NCBI GenBank assembly: GCA_963717155.1
Contig: OY970326.1
Location: forward strand, 4,402,001 to 4,466,000
Origin: G963717155 sp963717155
GTDB lineage: Bacteria > Actinomycetota > Thermoleophilia > Gaiellales > JALYLC01
Direction: 5' to 3'
DNA length: 64,000 nt
Notes under the pieces: model-generated
The model's database searches: none
The model's input: the letters and a program-made list of their open reading frames with translations, nothing else
What the model was told of the DNA's origin: nothing
Part shown: positions 1 to 6,968 of the stretch, piece by piece
How positions within the stretch are numbered: position 1 is the first letter of the stretch
Layout: each line of letters opens with the position of its first letter
Program-made: the position numbers and the translations under genes

Positions 1-1280
1 CGGCCGTCGACGACGATCGTCGTCGGACACGGCACCGAGGTGCCCTGATCGAAGCCGTGCTCGAGCAGCGCCATCGTCGTGATCACCTTGAAGGTCGATC
101 CCGGCGCGTAGGCGCCGGCCAGCGCGCGGTCGAACGTGGACGCGATCGGACGATTCGCGACCGCCAGGACGTCTCCGGACGACGGCTGCACGGCGACGAT
201 CGCCGACGGAGCTGTCGACGAGCCGAGGGCGGTCTCCGCGGCGTTCTGCACACGTGTCGAGAGCGTCGTGCGCAGCGGCACGGGCCGCCTTCCCTGGTGG
301 ATCTCGAGCGTCCGCAACGCGTCGCCGGTCTTGCGGCTGCGCACGATGATGCTGACGTCCTGCGTGCCGGCGAGGTGGCGGTTGTACTCGGCCTCGAGCC
401 CCCACTGGCCGACGTCGTCGCCGACCTGGAGCGATCCGTGCGAGCGCCGGATCTGCTCGGCGGTCGCGGGCGCAACGGCGCCGAGCAGCGCGCGCCCGAA
501 CGCGAACGAGGGGGCGAGCGGGAGGGCCGCGTTGCTCGTGATGCTGCCGGGGATCGCCTGCAGCTTCCTCGCGACCTTCGCGTAGTCGGCCGGGCGCATC
601 GTCTCGGCTACCACGAACTCGACCGGCCCGGCCCCTCGCACCTGGCGGATGTACGCCGCCGCGCCGATCCCGAGCACCTTCGCGACCGCGGTCGCGCTCG
701 CGGTCACGTCGTGCACGCGATTGCGCTGGAGCCCGACCTCGACGACGGGCCGCAGCTCGACGATCGGCTTGCCATCTCGATCGAGAATCGGTGCACGAGG
801 CGGATCGATCCGATCGGTGCCGAGCCGCGTCCTCGCCGTGAGCGTCGGGTACACGAGGGTGGGGCTCCAGAGGATCACCCAGCGCCCGCTCGCGAGCCTG
901 CGCAGCCGCATGGTCGTGCGGTAGCGCCACGGGCCGTAGCCCGCCACCTTCCACGTCAGCGCGAGCCGGGCGGTCGCCGAGTCCGGGTGCTCGTCGATGG
1001 CGATCAGCCTTGGCGCGACGGTGGCACCGTCGAGCCCCTTGCGGTTGGCGATCAGGGCGCTTGCGGCCAGCACCGGATGGTTGGTCGCGGATGCCGCGGC
1101 GGCATCGAGCCCCTTCGCCCAGTCAGCATCGAAGTCGAGGGCGGTCGCGCGGGCGAGGTCCTTCGAGGGCGCGGAAGCTGCCGGCGCGCCGGAGCCGCCG
1201 TGGCTGCGCCGCGAGAGCACGACGCCTACCGCGACAGCGGCGCAGACGACCAGTAGGAGCGGGATGACGATGCGGCGCAC
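1..1280 (-). CDS. Penicillin-binding protein (transpeptidase), C-terminus cut by window edge
   Basis: The first 426 residues are in the window; the rest lies beyond position 1. A GTG start at 1280 is followed by one N-terminal membrane span (residues about 4-22). A MecA_N/NTF2-like region follows, with an aromatic-rich stretch near residues 40-120. The transpeptidase domain carries the SxxK motif in APGSTFK, with nucleophile Ser395 and Lys398. The family cross-links peptidoglycan peptides outside the membrane and is the target of beta-lactams; a class B PBP is the likely type. The KTG box is outside the window. The gene follows the ArsR-type gene on the same strand by about 36 nt, so they may be co-transcribed. 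GGAGAG lies directly against the GTG, so a TTG at 1298 is an alternative start. Confidence 0.88.
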   Translation of the reverse strand, partial: MRRIVIPLLLVVCAAVAVGVVLSRRSHGGSGAPAASAPSKDLARATALDFDADWAKGLDAAAASATNHPVLAASALIANRKGLDGATVAPRLIAIDEHPDSATARLALTWKVAGYGPWRYRTTMRLRRLASGRWVILWSPTLVYPTLTARTRLGTDRIDPPRAPILDRDGKPIVELRPVVEVGLQRNRVHDVTASATAVAKVLGIGAAAYIRQVRGAGPVEFVVAETMRPADYAKVARKLQAIPGSITSNAALPLAPSFAFGRALLGAVAPATAEQIRRSHGSLQVGDDVGQWGLEAEYNRHLAGTQDVSIIVRSRKTGDALRTLEIHQGRRPVPLRTTLSTRVQNAAETALGSSTAPSAIVAVQPSSGDVLAVANRPIASTFDRALAGAYAPGSTFKVITTMALLEHGFDQGTSVPCPTTIVVDG

Positions 1281-1316
1281 CTCTCCGCATGGTGCCAACG
1301 CGCCAGGTCGTGACCG

Positions 1317-1679
1317 CTACTGCTCCAGGTGCGCCGGCACGGCTGCCGCCGGTGCGTCAGCCTCGAGCGCGTCGAGCAATCCGGGGAAGCGGGCGGCGAG
1401 ATCGGCGCGGCGCAGCGACACGTAGCGCACCGTGCCGCTGGCGCGTGCACGGGTGATCCCGGCTTCGCGCAGCAGCCTCAGGTGGTACGAGCAGGTCGAC
1501 ACGGGCATGTCGAGCCGGTCCTGGACCTCGGTGCAGGACAGCTCGCCGCCGTCTGCGAGCAGCCGCACCATCGTCAGGCGCGCCGGGTCGCCGAGCGCCC
1601 GCAGGACGGTCGCCAGATCGATGGCGTCGGTGCTCGGATGATGGATCTCACGTGCCACTTGCGCTTCTCCTCCTCTCAT
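1317..1679 (-). CDS. ArsR/SmtB-like winged-helix transcriptional regulator
   Basis: A 120-aa protein with the ArsR layout. LRALGDPARLTMVRLL is the first helix pair, and the recognition helix region (about residues 48-76) contains MPVSTCSYHLRLLREAGI. It most likely represses the divergent MFS gene and may autoregulate; the ligand is unknown. The usual metal-binding Cys pair is not evident, although single Cys residues occur at the HTH. The start chosen is ATG at 1679, with GGAG on the message at 1692-1689 and a perfect TATAAT further upstream. A longer reading frame runs to 1793, but it would cross the promoter and the neighbouring gene. Confidence 0.85.
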   Translation of the reverse strand: MRGGEAQVAREIHHPSTDAIDLATVLRALGDPARLTMVRLLADGGELSCTEVQDRLDMPVSTCSYHLRLLREAGITRARASGTVRYVSLRRADLAARFPGLLDALEADAPAAAVPAHLEQ

Positions 1680-1680
1680 G

Positions 1681-1686
1681 TACCAT
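1681..1686 (+). promoter_or_regulatory. -10 box TACCAT for the MFS gene (leaderless)
   Basis: TACCAT ends 6 nt before the ATG at 1693, the spacing expected if transcription starts at the start codon. It supports 1693 over 1678 as the MFS start. Confidence 0.5.
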
Positions 1687-1692
1687 ATCTCC

Positions 1693-2964
1693 ATGACTTT
1701 GGAAATACAGAAACAATTATACACGCGGGAGGCGCCCGAGCCTCGCGAGATCGGTCTGCGACACCCCTTCGTGACGGTCGCAGCATTCATCACGCTGGCC
1801 CTGATGGCATCGTCGACGCCGACGCCGCTCTACTCGATCTACGCGGCGGAGTGGCACTTCTCCCCGCTCGCCGTGACCGAGGTCTACGCGGTCTACGCGA
1901 TCGGCGTGCTCGTCGCGCTGTTGCTGACCGGCGGTCTCTCCGACCTGATCGGCCGCAGGCCGGTGATGGTCAGCGCACTGCTGGGGCTGGTCGGTGCGGA
2001 GGTGATCTTCACCTTCGCCGGAGGCCTCGACTGGCTGTTCGTGGCCCGCTCGATCCAGGGACTCGCCACGGGCCTGCTGCTCGGTGCGACGGGAGCGGCG
2101 CTGATCGATCTCCATCCGCGACGCCACGGTGGACAGGCGGGGCTCGTCAACGGGATCGCGAGCGCTGCGGGGATCGGCCTCGGCGCGCTCGTCTCGAGCC
2201 TCCTCGTGCAGTACGCGAGCTATCCCGAGGTCACGCCGTTCGTGGTGATCGCCGTGCTCGCCGCCCTCGCGGCCTGGGCCGCGTGGCGGCTGCCCGAGAC
2301 GGTGGCCACGAGCGGCAAGCGCATCAGCCTCACCCCGCGCGTGCCGCGGGTACCGCGTGCGCTCTGGCGCACGTTCGGTCTCTCCGCCCTCGGCGTGCTG
2401 GCCTCGTGGTCGGTCGGCGGGGTCTACCTCTCACTTGGACCCTCGATCATCGGGCAGCTGCACGCGACGCAGAACCATGCAGTCGGCGGGTTGTTCGTCT
2501 TCGTCTTCAGCGCCTGCGCCGTGCTCGGGCAGTGGGTGCTGCGCGACGTGGGGAACCGCCCGACCCTCGTCGGCGGCGCCGGGCTGCTCGCCGTCGGGAG
2601 CGTGATCACGGCCGCGTCCGTCTCCGCAGGTTCGCTCGACGGGTTCCTACTCGGAAGCCTGGTCGTCGGCTTCGGGTTCGGTGCGGCCTTCATGGGCGCG
2701 CTGCGCACGCTCGCCTCGACGCTGCCTCCTGCTCACCGTGCGGGCGGCATGGCCGCGTTCTTCGTTGTCGCCTACTTCGCGATCTCGGTGCCCGCGATCG
2801 GCGCGGGCGTCGCTGCCGTCCATATCGGCCTGACGTCGGCCGTCACGTGGTTCGGCGGCGCCGTCGCGATCGTCGCGGCGCTGGTCTCGGCCGTCGGCTG
2901 GTTCGAGCTCCGACCCGCTCGGCCGGACGTCTCGCGCGAGCAGCTGGTCCGCAGGGCCGCTTGA
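1693..2964 (+). CDS. MFS transporter (drug-exporter-like)
   Basis: A 423-aa integral membrane protein with about 12 hydrophobic segments. The MFS motif-A loop GGLSDLIGRRPVM follows TM2, and ASSTPTPLYSIYA closes TM1, a pattern typical of actinobacterial efflux MFS proteins. It probably exports a small molecule using the proton gradient; the substrate is not readable from sequence. It is divergent from the ArsR-type gene, the usual arrangement for a repressor and its target. ATG 1693 was chosen because TACCAT sits 6 nt upstream. ATG 1678 and GTG 1771 are other in-frame starts; 1678 would overlap the regulator start codon in one CATG. Confidence 0.85.
   Translation: MTLEIQKQLYTREAPEPREIGLRHPFVTVAAFITLALMASSTPTPLYSIYAAEWHFSPLAVTEVYAVYAIGVLVALLLTGGLSDLIGRRPVMVSALLGLVGAEVIFTFAGGLDWLFVARSIQGLATGLLLGATGAALIDLHPRRHGGQAGLVNGIASAAGIGLGALVSSLLVQYASYPEVTPFVVIAVLAALAAWAAWRLPETVATSGKRISLTPRVPRVPRALWRTFGLSALGVLASWSVGGVYLSLGPSIIGQLHATQNHAVGGLFVFVFSACAVLGQWVLRDVGNRPTLVGGAGLLAVGSVITAASVSAGSLDGFLLGSLVVGFGFGAAFMGALRTLASTLPPAHRAGGMAAFFVVAYFAISVPAIGAGVAAVHIGLTSAVTWFGGAVAIVAALVSAVGWFELRPARPDVSREQLVRRAA
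1716..1721 (-). promoter_or_regulatory. -10 box TATAAT for the ArsR-type gene
   Basis: A perfect TATAAT on the minus strand, in an AT-rich island (about 1680-1725) unlike the surrounding sequence. It predicts a leader of about 30 nt for the regulator. The box lies inside the coding region of the divergent MFS gene. Confidence 0.55.
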
Positions 2965-2971
2965 CCGTGTT

Positions 2972-3006
2972 TCCGGCATGCTGGATGATTCGTCCAGCAT
3001 GCCGGA
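2972..3006. repeat. Perfect 14-bp inverted repeat over the XRE-gene start
   Basis: Arms 2972-2985 and 2993-3006 are exact reverse complements (TCCGGCATGCTGGA and its partner) separated by 7 nt. Each arm contains an ATG in the frame of the XRE-cupin gene (2978 and 2999). It fits an autoregulatory operator for a dimeric HTH protein, or an mRNA hairpin hiding the start. There is no T-run, so an intrinsic terminator for the MFS gene is less likely. Confidence 0.75.
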
Positions 3007-3589
3007 TCTACACGAGTCGAACCTGAACGACCGGATCGGGAGCCGGGTTCGTGTGCTGCGCGCTGCGAGCGGCCTCTCGCTTGCCGCGATGGCGGCACGG
3101 TGCGACGTAAGTCGTTCGATGATCTCGCTCATCGAGCGTGGCGAGAGCAGTCCGACCGCGGTCGTGCTGGAGAAGATCGCAACCGGCCTGAACGTGCCGC
3201 TCGCCTCGCTGTTCGATGCTCCGGCGCCTCACGACGAGCCGATCGCCCGCCGGGCCGAGCAGCCGGTCTGGCGTGACCCCGAGTCGGGCTACCTGCGCCG
3301 CAACGTGTCGCCGAGCGGTCCGGCGTCGCCGATCCAGATCGTGGAGGTGTCGTTCCCGCCGGGCGCGCGCGTGGCGTACGAGACGGGTGCAAGGGAGCCG
3401 CGCATCCACCAGCAGGTCTGGGTGCTCGAGGGTGCGATCGTCGTGACGGTGGGCGACGAGACCCATCGGCTGCGAGCCGGGGACTGCCTGGCCCTCGTGC
3501 TCGATCGTCCGACGACGTACCGGAACAGCTCGAAACGCACCGCGCGCTACGCGGTCGTGATCGTGTCAGAGCTCGCACCGAGGAGATGA
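2999..3589 (+). CDS. XRE-family HTH regulator with C-terminal cupin domain
   Basis: A 196-aa protein. The N-terminal HTH (about residues 12-66) reads RIGSRVRVLRAASGLSLAAMA, then the recognition helix VSRSMISLIERGESSPT. A cupin beta-barrel occupies about residues 100-190, with HQQVWVLEGAI and HRLRAGDCLAL strands. Family members sense a small ligand in the cupin pocket and regulate nearby enzyme or transport genes. The GNAT gene follows 1 nt after the stop, so the two form an operon. ATG 2999 gives the usual short lead before the HTH; ATG 2978 is possible. Both starts lie in the arms of a perfect inverted repeat. Confidence 0.86.
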   Translation: MPDLHESNLNDRIGSRVRVLRAASGLSLAAMAARCDVSRSMISLIERGESSPTAVVLEKIATGLNVPLASLFDAPAPHDEPIARRAEQPVWRDPESGYLRRNVSPSGPASPIQIVEVSFPPGARVAYETGAREPRIHQQVWVLEGAIVVTVGDETHRLRAGDCLALVLDRPTTYRNSSKRTARYAVVIVSELAPRR

Positions 3590-3590
3590 C

Positions 3591-4133
3591 GTGTCGGATC
3601 TCGACCGTGACGCACCGCTTCCGATTCGACGCCTGCACCGTGTGACCGACGGTCAGATCGCGGAGCTCTCCGAGGTCCTCATCGACTGCGTGGACGGCGG
3701 CGCCTCCGTCGGCTTCATGCACCCCCTGTCGGCGGCCACCGCCCTGACGTTCTGGCGGCGCGTGGCCGACGGGGTGCACCGTGGGGAGCGGGCGCTCTTC
3801 GTCGCCGAGGATGCCATCGGCATCGTCGGCACGGTGCAGCTCCTGCTCGACCAGCCGGAGAACCAGCCGCACCGGGCGGATCTGGCCAAGATGCTCGTGC
3901 ATCGGCGGGCGCGGCGGCACGGCGTCGGTGCCGGGCTGGTGCGCGCGGCCGAGGCTGCGGCGCGCGCCGACGGGAAGACGCTGCTCGTGCTCGACGCGGT
4001 CAGTGACGGCGACGCGGCCCGTCTGTACGCGCGCCTGGGCTGGATCCGGGTCGGCCCGATTCCCGGCTATGCCCTGATGCCGGACGGGGCGCCGTGCGAT
4101 ACGACGTTCTTCTACCGGCAGCTGGATACCTGA
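3591..4133 (+). CDS. GNAT-family N-acetyltransferase
   Basis: A 180-aa protein with the acetyl-CoA pyrophosphate-binding motif RRHGVGAGLV near residue 106 and the later GNAT signature DAARLYARLGW. It should transfer an acetyl group from acetyl-CoA to an amine; the acceptor is unknown. The GTG start at 3591 has AGGAG at 3581-3585 within the end of the preceding XRE-cupin gene. Control by that regulator is a reasonable inference, and detoxification by acetylation next to an efflux gene is one possible role. Confidence 0.85.
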   Translation: MSDLDRDAPLPIRRLHRVTDGQIAELSEVLIDCVDGGASVGFMHPLSAATALTFWRRVADGVHRGERALFVAEDAIGIVGTVQLLLDQPENQPHRADLAKMLVHRRARRHGVGAGLVRAAEAAARADGKTLLVLDAVSDGDAARLYARLGWIRVGPIPGYALMPDGAPCDTTFFYRQLDT

Positions 4134-4270
4134 GGGGCGCGATCGACATCGACAGCGTCGCCCGAACGCCGCATCTCCATCGAGGGGAAAGCCGCAACCG
4201 GGCGCGGTGCCTACGCGGATGCCAGAGCTCCACGCGGCGGACATGCTCTGTGCAACCAATGGAGGCAACC
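4134..4270. other. Intergenic leader region, no gene seen
   Basis: 137 nt between the GNAT gene and the cupredoxin-like gene. It ends with a good GGAGG (4261-4265) before ATG 4271. I see no clear -10 box, hairpin or small ORF. Confidence 0.5.
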
Positions 4271-4729
4271 ATGCATGATCGAACGTTCTGGGTAGCAATC
4301 GGCGCAGTGATCGCAGCGAGTGGCGTCGCCGCCGCTGCCGTGCCCGCCGCCGCCGCCTCGCGCCCCGCCCCGAAGTCCGGCGCGCTCGTGATCCACCACC
4401 AGGTGCGAGGCTGCCACGCGTGGTCGTATGACAACGGCCCGTTCCGCGCTGCACAGTCGGTCACGCTCGCGCGCGGCGCGTCGCTGACGATCACAAATGC
4501 CGACGTGATGTCGCACACGCTCATCGAGACGTCCGGGCCGGCGGTGCGCACGAGCGGCGGCGCGATGGGCAACATGGGCATGATGGGCCGCAAGAGCGCG
4601 GTCATGAAGGTCAGCTTCACGAGGGCCGGGACGTATCGCTTCAAGACCCATGCCGGCGAGGACTACATGAGCGGCGTGAAGACCGTCGGGCCGGACAACG
4701 TCCTGAAGCTCACCGTCGTGGTTCGCTGA
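4271..4729 (+). CDS. Secreted cupredoxin-like protein with Met-rich loop, lacking the type-1 Cys
   Basis: A 152-aa protein with a clear signal peptide (residues 1-29, Ala-rich, AAAAS end). The mature part resembles a plastocyanin-type beta sandwich, with SLTITNADVMSHTLIE and GTYRFKTHAGEDYM. In type-1 copper proteins the last loop supplies Cys, His and Met; here the Cys position is occupied by K/T, while the His and Met remain. The loop GGAMGNMGMMG is unusually rich in Met. Copper binding of another type, or loss of electron transfer, is therefore possible. A strong GGAGG fixes ATG 4271. No close operon partner is present. Confidence 0.75.
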   Translation: MHDRTFWVAIGAVIAASGVAAAAVPAAAASRPAPKSGALVIHHQVRGCHAWSYDNGPFRAAQSVTLARGASLTITNADVMSHTLIETSGPAVRTSGGAMGNMGMMGRKSAVMKVSFTRAGTYRFKTHAGEDYMSGVKTVGPDNVLKLTVVVR

Positions 4730-4740
4730 CGCTCGCGGGA

Positions 4741-4746
4741 TATCAT
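4741..4746 (+). promoter_or_regulatory. -10 box TATCAT (leaderless) for the coiled-coil gene
   Basis: TATCAT ends 7 nt before ATG 4754. It follows directly after the cupredoxin-like gene. Confidence 0.5.
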
Positions 4747-4753
4747 CGGCCGG

Positions 4754-5011
4754 ATGGCGTCCTCGACCGACGAGCACCGGCGGCTGCTGGCCGAGGCGCT
4801 CGCGCAGGCCGACGCCGACATCGGGCAGCTGCGCACCCGGCTCGCCGAAGGTGAGCGCGTCGCCGACGAGCTCGCGGCGAGCCGGGCCGAGTGCGCTCAG
4901 CTCCGTCGCGATCTCGCCGGGGTCACGAGCTCGCTGAGCTGGCGCATCACGGCGCCGCTCCGACTCGCAGCGGCGCGGGCGCGCACGCTGCGAGACCGTC
5001 GCGGGCGTTAG
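4754..5011 (+). CDS. Small coiled-coil protein ending in a glycosyltransferase-linker motif
   Basis: An 85-aa protein with no membrane span. Residues about 8-60 are a heptad-like Ala/Leu/Arg/Glu helix. The end carries SLSWRITAPLR, a motif I know from the linker between domains of large bacterial surface-glycan glycosyltransferases and related proteins. Here it is free-standing, so it may be a detached scaffold or a gene remnant. The TATCAT box just before the ATG argues that it is expressed. A 24-codon frame (GTG 5011 to TAG 5085) overlaps its stop codon. Function unknown. Confidence 0.6.
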   Translation: MASSTDEHRRLLAEALAQADADIGQLRTRLAEGERVADELAASRAECAQLRRDLAGVTSSLSWRITAPLRLAAARARTLRDRRGR

Positions 5012-5124
5012 TGCGCGACGTTCCGGGCGACAGTCCCGACCCGTACGGCACCGACTCGGTCGGCTGGCTCGTGCAGCACCTCTAGCTGGACGTGCGCCCG
5101 GAAGTCCGATGGGCGACCGTCCCG

Positions 5125-5910
5125 TCACGCATGTCGCACGAAGAAGCGCCAGATCTCGTCGGTCGCGTCGATCTCGCTCGTCGTGCGCCCGAGGAAGAGT
5201 CGCATCAGCAGTCCGCTCCGGCCGCCCGGCCAGGTATGCCCACCGCCGTCGACCGTCCACAGCGTGACCTCGCCGGAGCCGCCGTCGCTGCCGAACGTGG
5301 TGCGGGTCAGGCTGGTGCCCGCCCGGGTCTCGACCGGATCGGCAGGATGCTCGTTTGCGATCGCCCAGCGCTGTGCCGCGGCGAGCACGCTCTCGCGCCA
5401 GCGCTCATCCGGCCCGCCCGCGTACGGGTTGATGCGATCGGCGGTGCCGTGAAACGCCAGCACCGGAACGGCGCGCGTCGGCGCAGGCCCGTCGCTGGCT
5501 CGGAGGCCCCCGACGGCGCCGACGGCCGCCACTCGATCGCTGTGCGTCCATGCGAAGTGGCAGGCCATGCGAGCGCCTCCCGACATGCCGGACATGCATA
5601 CGCGATCGGGCGCGGTCGGGTATGCACGCCGCAGCTCGTCGACGAGCAGCGTCAGGAACGGCAGGTCGGCCGCGTGGTCCCAGCTGAACCCGCGCCGGGC
5701 CGGCGAGGCCGCCTGGGGAAAGGCGACCACCGCGCCGGCACTCTCGGCCAGCCGCTGCATGCCGGACAGCCGGCTCTGGGCCGCGGCTGTAGACATGCTG
5801 CCGTGGAGGCTCAGGATGATCCCGGCTGGTGCACCTGCCGGCTCGGCGACGAGGAACACACGCGCAACCCCGTCTACGACGAGCGACCGCGCGTGTAGCT
5901 CGACCGCCAT
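5125..5910 (-). CDS. LpqC/PHB-depolymerase-like alpha/beta hydrolase
   Basis: A 261-aa esterase of the family that includes secreted poly(3-hydroxybutyrate) depolymerases and mycobacterial LpqC. The visible triad is Ser110 in SGMSGGARM, Asp158 in FHGTADRINPY and His225 in GGGHTWPGG. The oxyanion-region motif SLHGSMS is near residue 37. The protein has no signal peptide, unlike many relatives, so a cytoplasmic ester substrate is more likely. ATG 5910 has a TATGCT box 8 nt upstream and is divergent from the epimerase gene. Confidence 0.85.
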   Translation of the reverse strand: MAVELHARSLVVDGVARVFLVAEPAGAPAGIILSLHGSMSTAAAQSRLSGMQRLAESAGAVVAFPQAASPARRGFSWDHAADLPFLTLLVDELRRAYPTAPDRVCMSGMSGGARMACHFAWTHSDRVAAVGAVGGLRASDGPAPTRAVPVLAFHGTADRINPYAGGPDERWRESVLAAAQRWAIANEHPADPVETRAGTSLTRTTFGSDGGSGEVTLWTVDGGGHTWPGGRSGLLMRLFLGRTTSEIDATDEIWRFFVRHA

Positions 5911-5918
5911 CGGCTTCG

Positions 5919-5924
5919 AGCATA
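5919..5924 (-). promoter_or_regulatory. -10 box TATGCT (leaderless) for the hydrolase gene
   Basis: TATGCT on the minus strand ends 8 nt before ATG 5910. Confidence 0.45.
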
Positions 5925-5970
5925 ACGAGCAGGGGCCGTCCGAGTGCCCTTGCGTCGGTGGGATGCGGGA

Positions 5971-5976
5971 TAGTGT
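5971..5976 (+). promoter_or_regulatory. -10 box TAGTGT (leaderless) for the epimerase gene
   Basis: TAGTGT ends 8 nt before ATG 5985 and sets this start rather than longer in-frame readings from 5829. Confidence 0.5.
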
Positions 5977-5984
5977 TGCGGCTG

Positions 5985-6965
5985 ATGGGCGACGCCGACG
6001 TTCTGGTCACCGGTGCGAGCGGGTTCATCGGTCTGATCCTGGTACCGCGGCTCATCGAGGAGGGCCGCAAGGTCCGCGTCCTGCAGCGCCGTCCCGGCCC
6101 GGTCCCCGACGGCGTCGAGGCGGTCGCGGGGGACGTCACGAACCGGGAGACCCTCACGCCGGCGATGGACGGCGTGGCGACCGTGATCAACCTCGCCGGG
6201 GTCGTGTCCCATCTCGAGTCCGACCGCCCGCGTATGGAGGCCGTCAGCGTGACGGGCGCCGAGAACGTGCTCGCGGCCGCGCGTGCGGCCGGTGTCAAGC
6301 GCGTCGTGCACGTATCGAGCGTCGCCTCGGTCGGCATGGCCGACTCGCCGGACCGGCCGCTCGACGAGGACTCACCTTTCCCCGAGCAGGCTCGCCGATT
6401 CCCGTACGCCGCCACGAAGCGTGCCGGCGAGGAGGTGGCGATGCGTGCGGCCGCGTCGGGCCAGGACGTCGTCGTCGCGTGTCCGGCGTTCACCATCGGC
6501 GCGGGCGACGTCAACCGCATCTCGACGTTCGTCGCGGAGCAGTACCTCCGAGGCGCGCTGCGCTTCTCGACGCCCGGAGGACTCCACTACGTCGACGTGC
6601 GCGACGTCGCTGAGGGCCTCGTGCTCATCGAGCGCCTGGGTGTGAGCGGCCGTCGCTACATCCTCGGCACCCCGGGCGGCAACCTCTCGCACCGCGCGTT
6701 CTTCGATCTGCTCGGAGAGGTCTCGGGAAAGCGGCGCCTCACCGTGCCGATACCCCCGTCGCTGCTCGTGCCGAGCGCGCGTGCACTGCGCGCGCTGCAC
6801 ATCCCTCTGCCCGTGCACCCCGACGAGCTCGAGTCGTCGCACTTCTACTGGTACTGCAAGACGGACCGCGCGATGTCGGAGCTCGGATACAGGCCACGCC
6901 CCGTTCGCGAGGCCGCAGAGGCGACCGTGTCGTACCTGCGCGCGCGCGGCCTCCGCGCCCGCTGA
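5985..6965 (+). CDS. NAD-dependent epimerase/dehydratase (extended SDR)
   Basis: A 326-aa extended short-chain dehydrogenase. TGASGFIG near residue 9 is the NAD(P)-binding glycine motif, and FPYAATKRAGEE gives the catalytic Tyr-x3-Lys. The Ser region VHVSSVASVG precedes it. The layout resembles the HpnA/dihydroflavonol-reductase branch (sugar or hydroxyketone substrates) more than classic GalE. The C-terminal half (DVAEGLVLIE, HFYWYCKTDRAM) is the substrate domain. Substrate unknown. It stands alone between a divergent esterase and a convergent deacetylase gene (3 nt gap). Confidence 0.85.
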   Translation: MGDADVLVTGASGFIGLILVPRLIEEGRKVRVLQRRPGPVPDGVEAVAGDVTNRETLTPAMDGVATVINLAGVVSHLESDRPRMEAVSVTGAENVLAAARAAGVKRVVHVSSVASVGMADSPDRPLDEDSPFPEQARRFPYAATKRAGEEVAMRAAASGQDVVVACPAFTIGAGDVNRISTFVAEQYLRGALRFSTPGGLHYVDVRDVAEGLVLIERLGVSGRRYILGTPGGNLSHRAFFDLLGEVSGKRRLTVPIPPSLLVPSARALRALHIPLPVHPDELESSHFYWYCKTDRAMSELGYRPRPVREAAEATVSYLRARGLRAR

Positions 6966-6968
6966 GTC

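Noticed and set aside
57..1256. Long plus-strand frame of 399 codons
   Set aside because: It is Arg/Gly/Asp-rich with no domain pattern. The minus strand encodes a recognisable transpeptidase with the SxxK motif over the same span.
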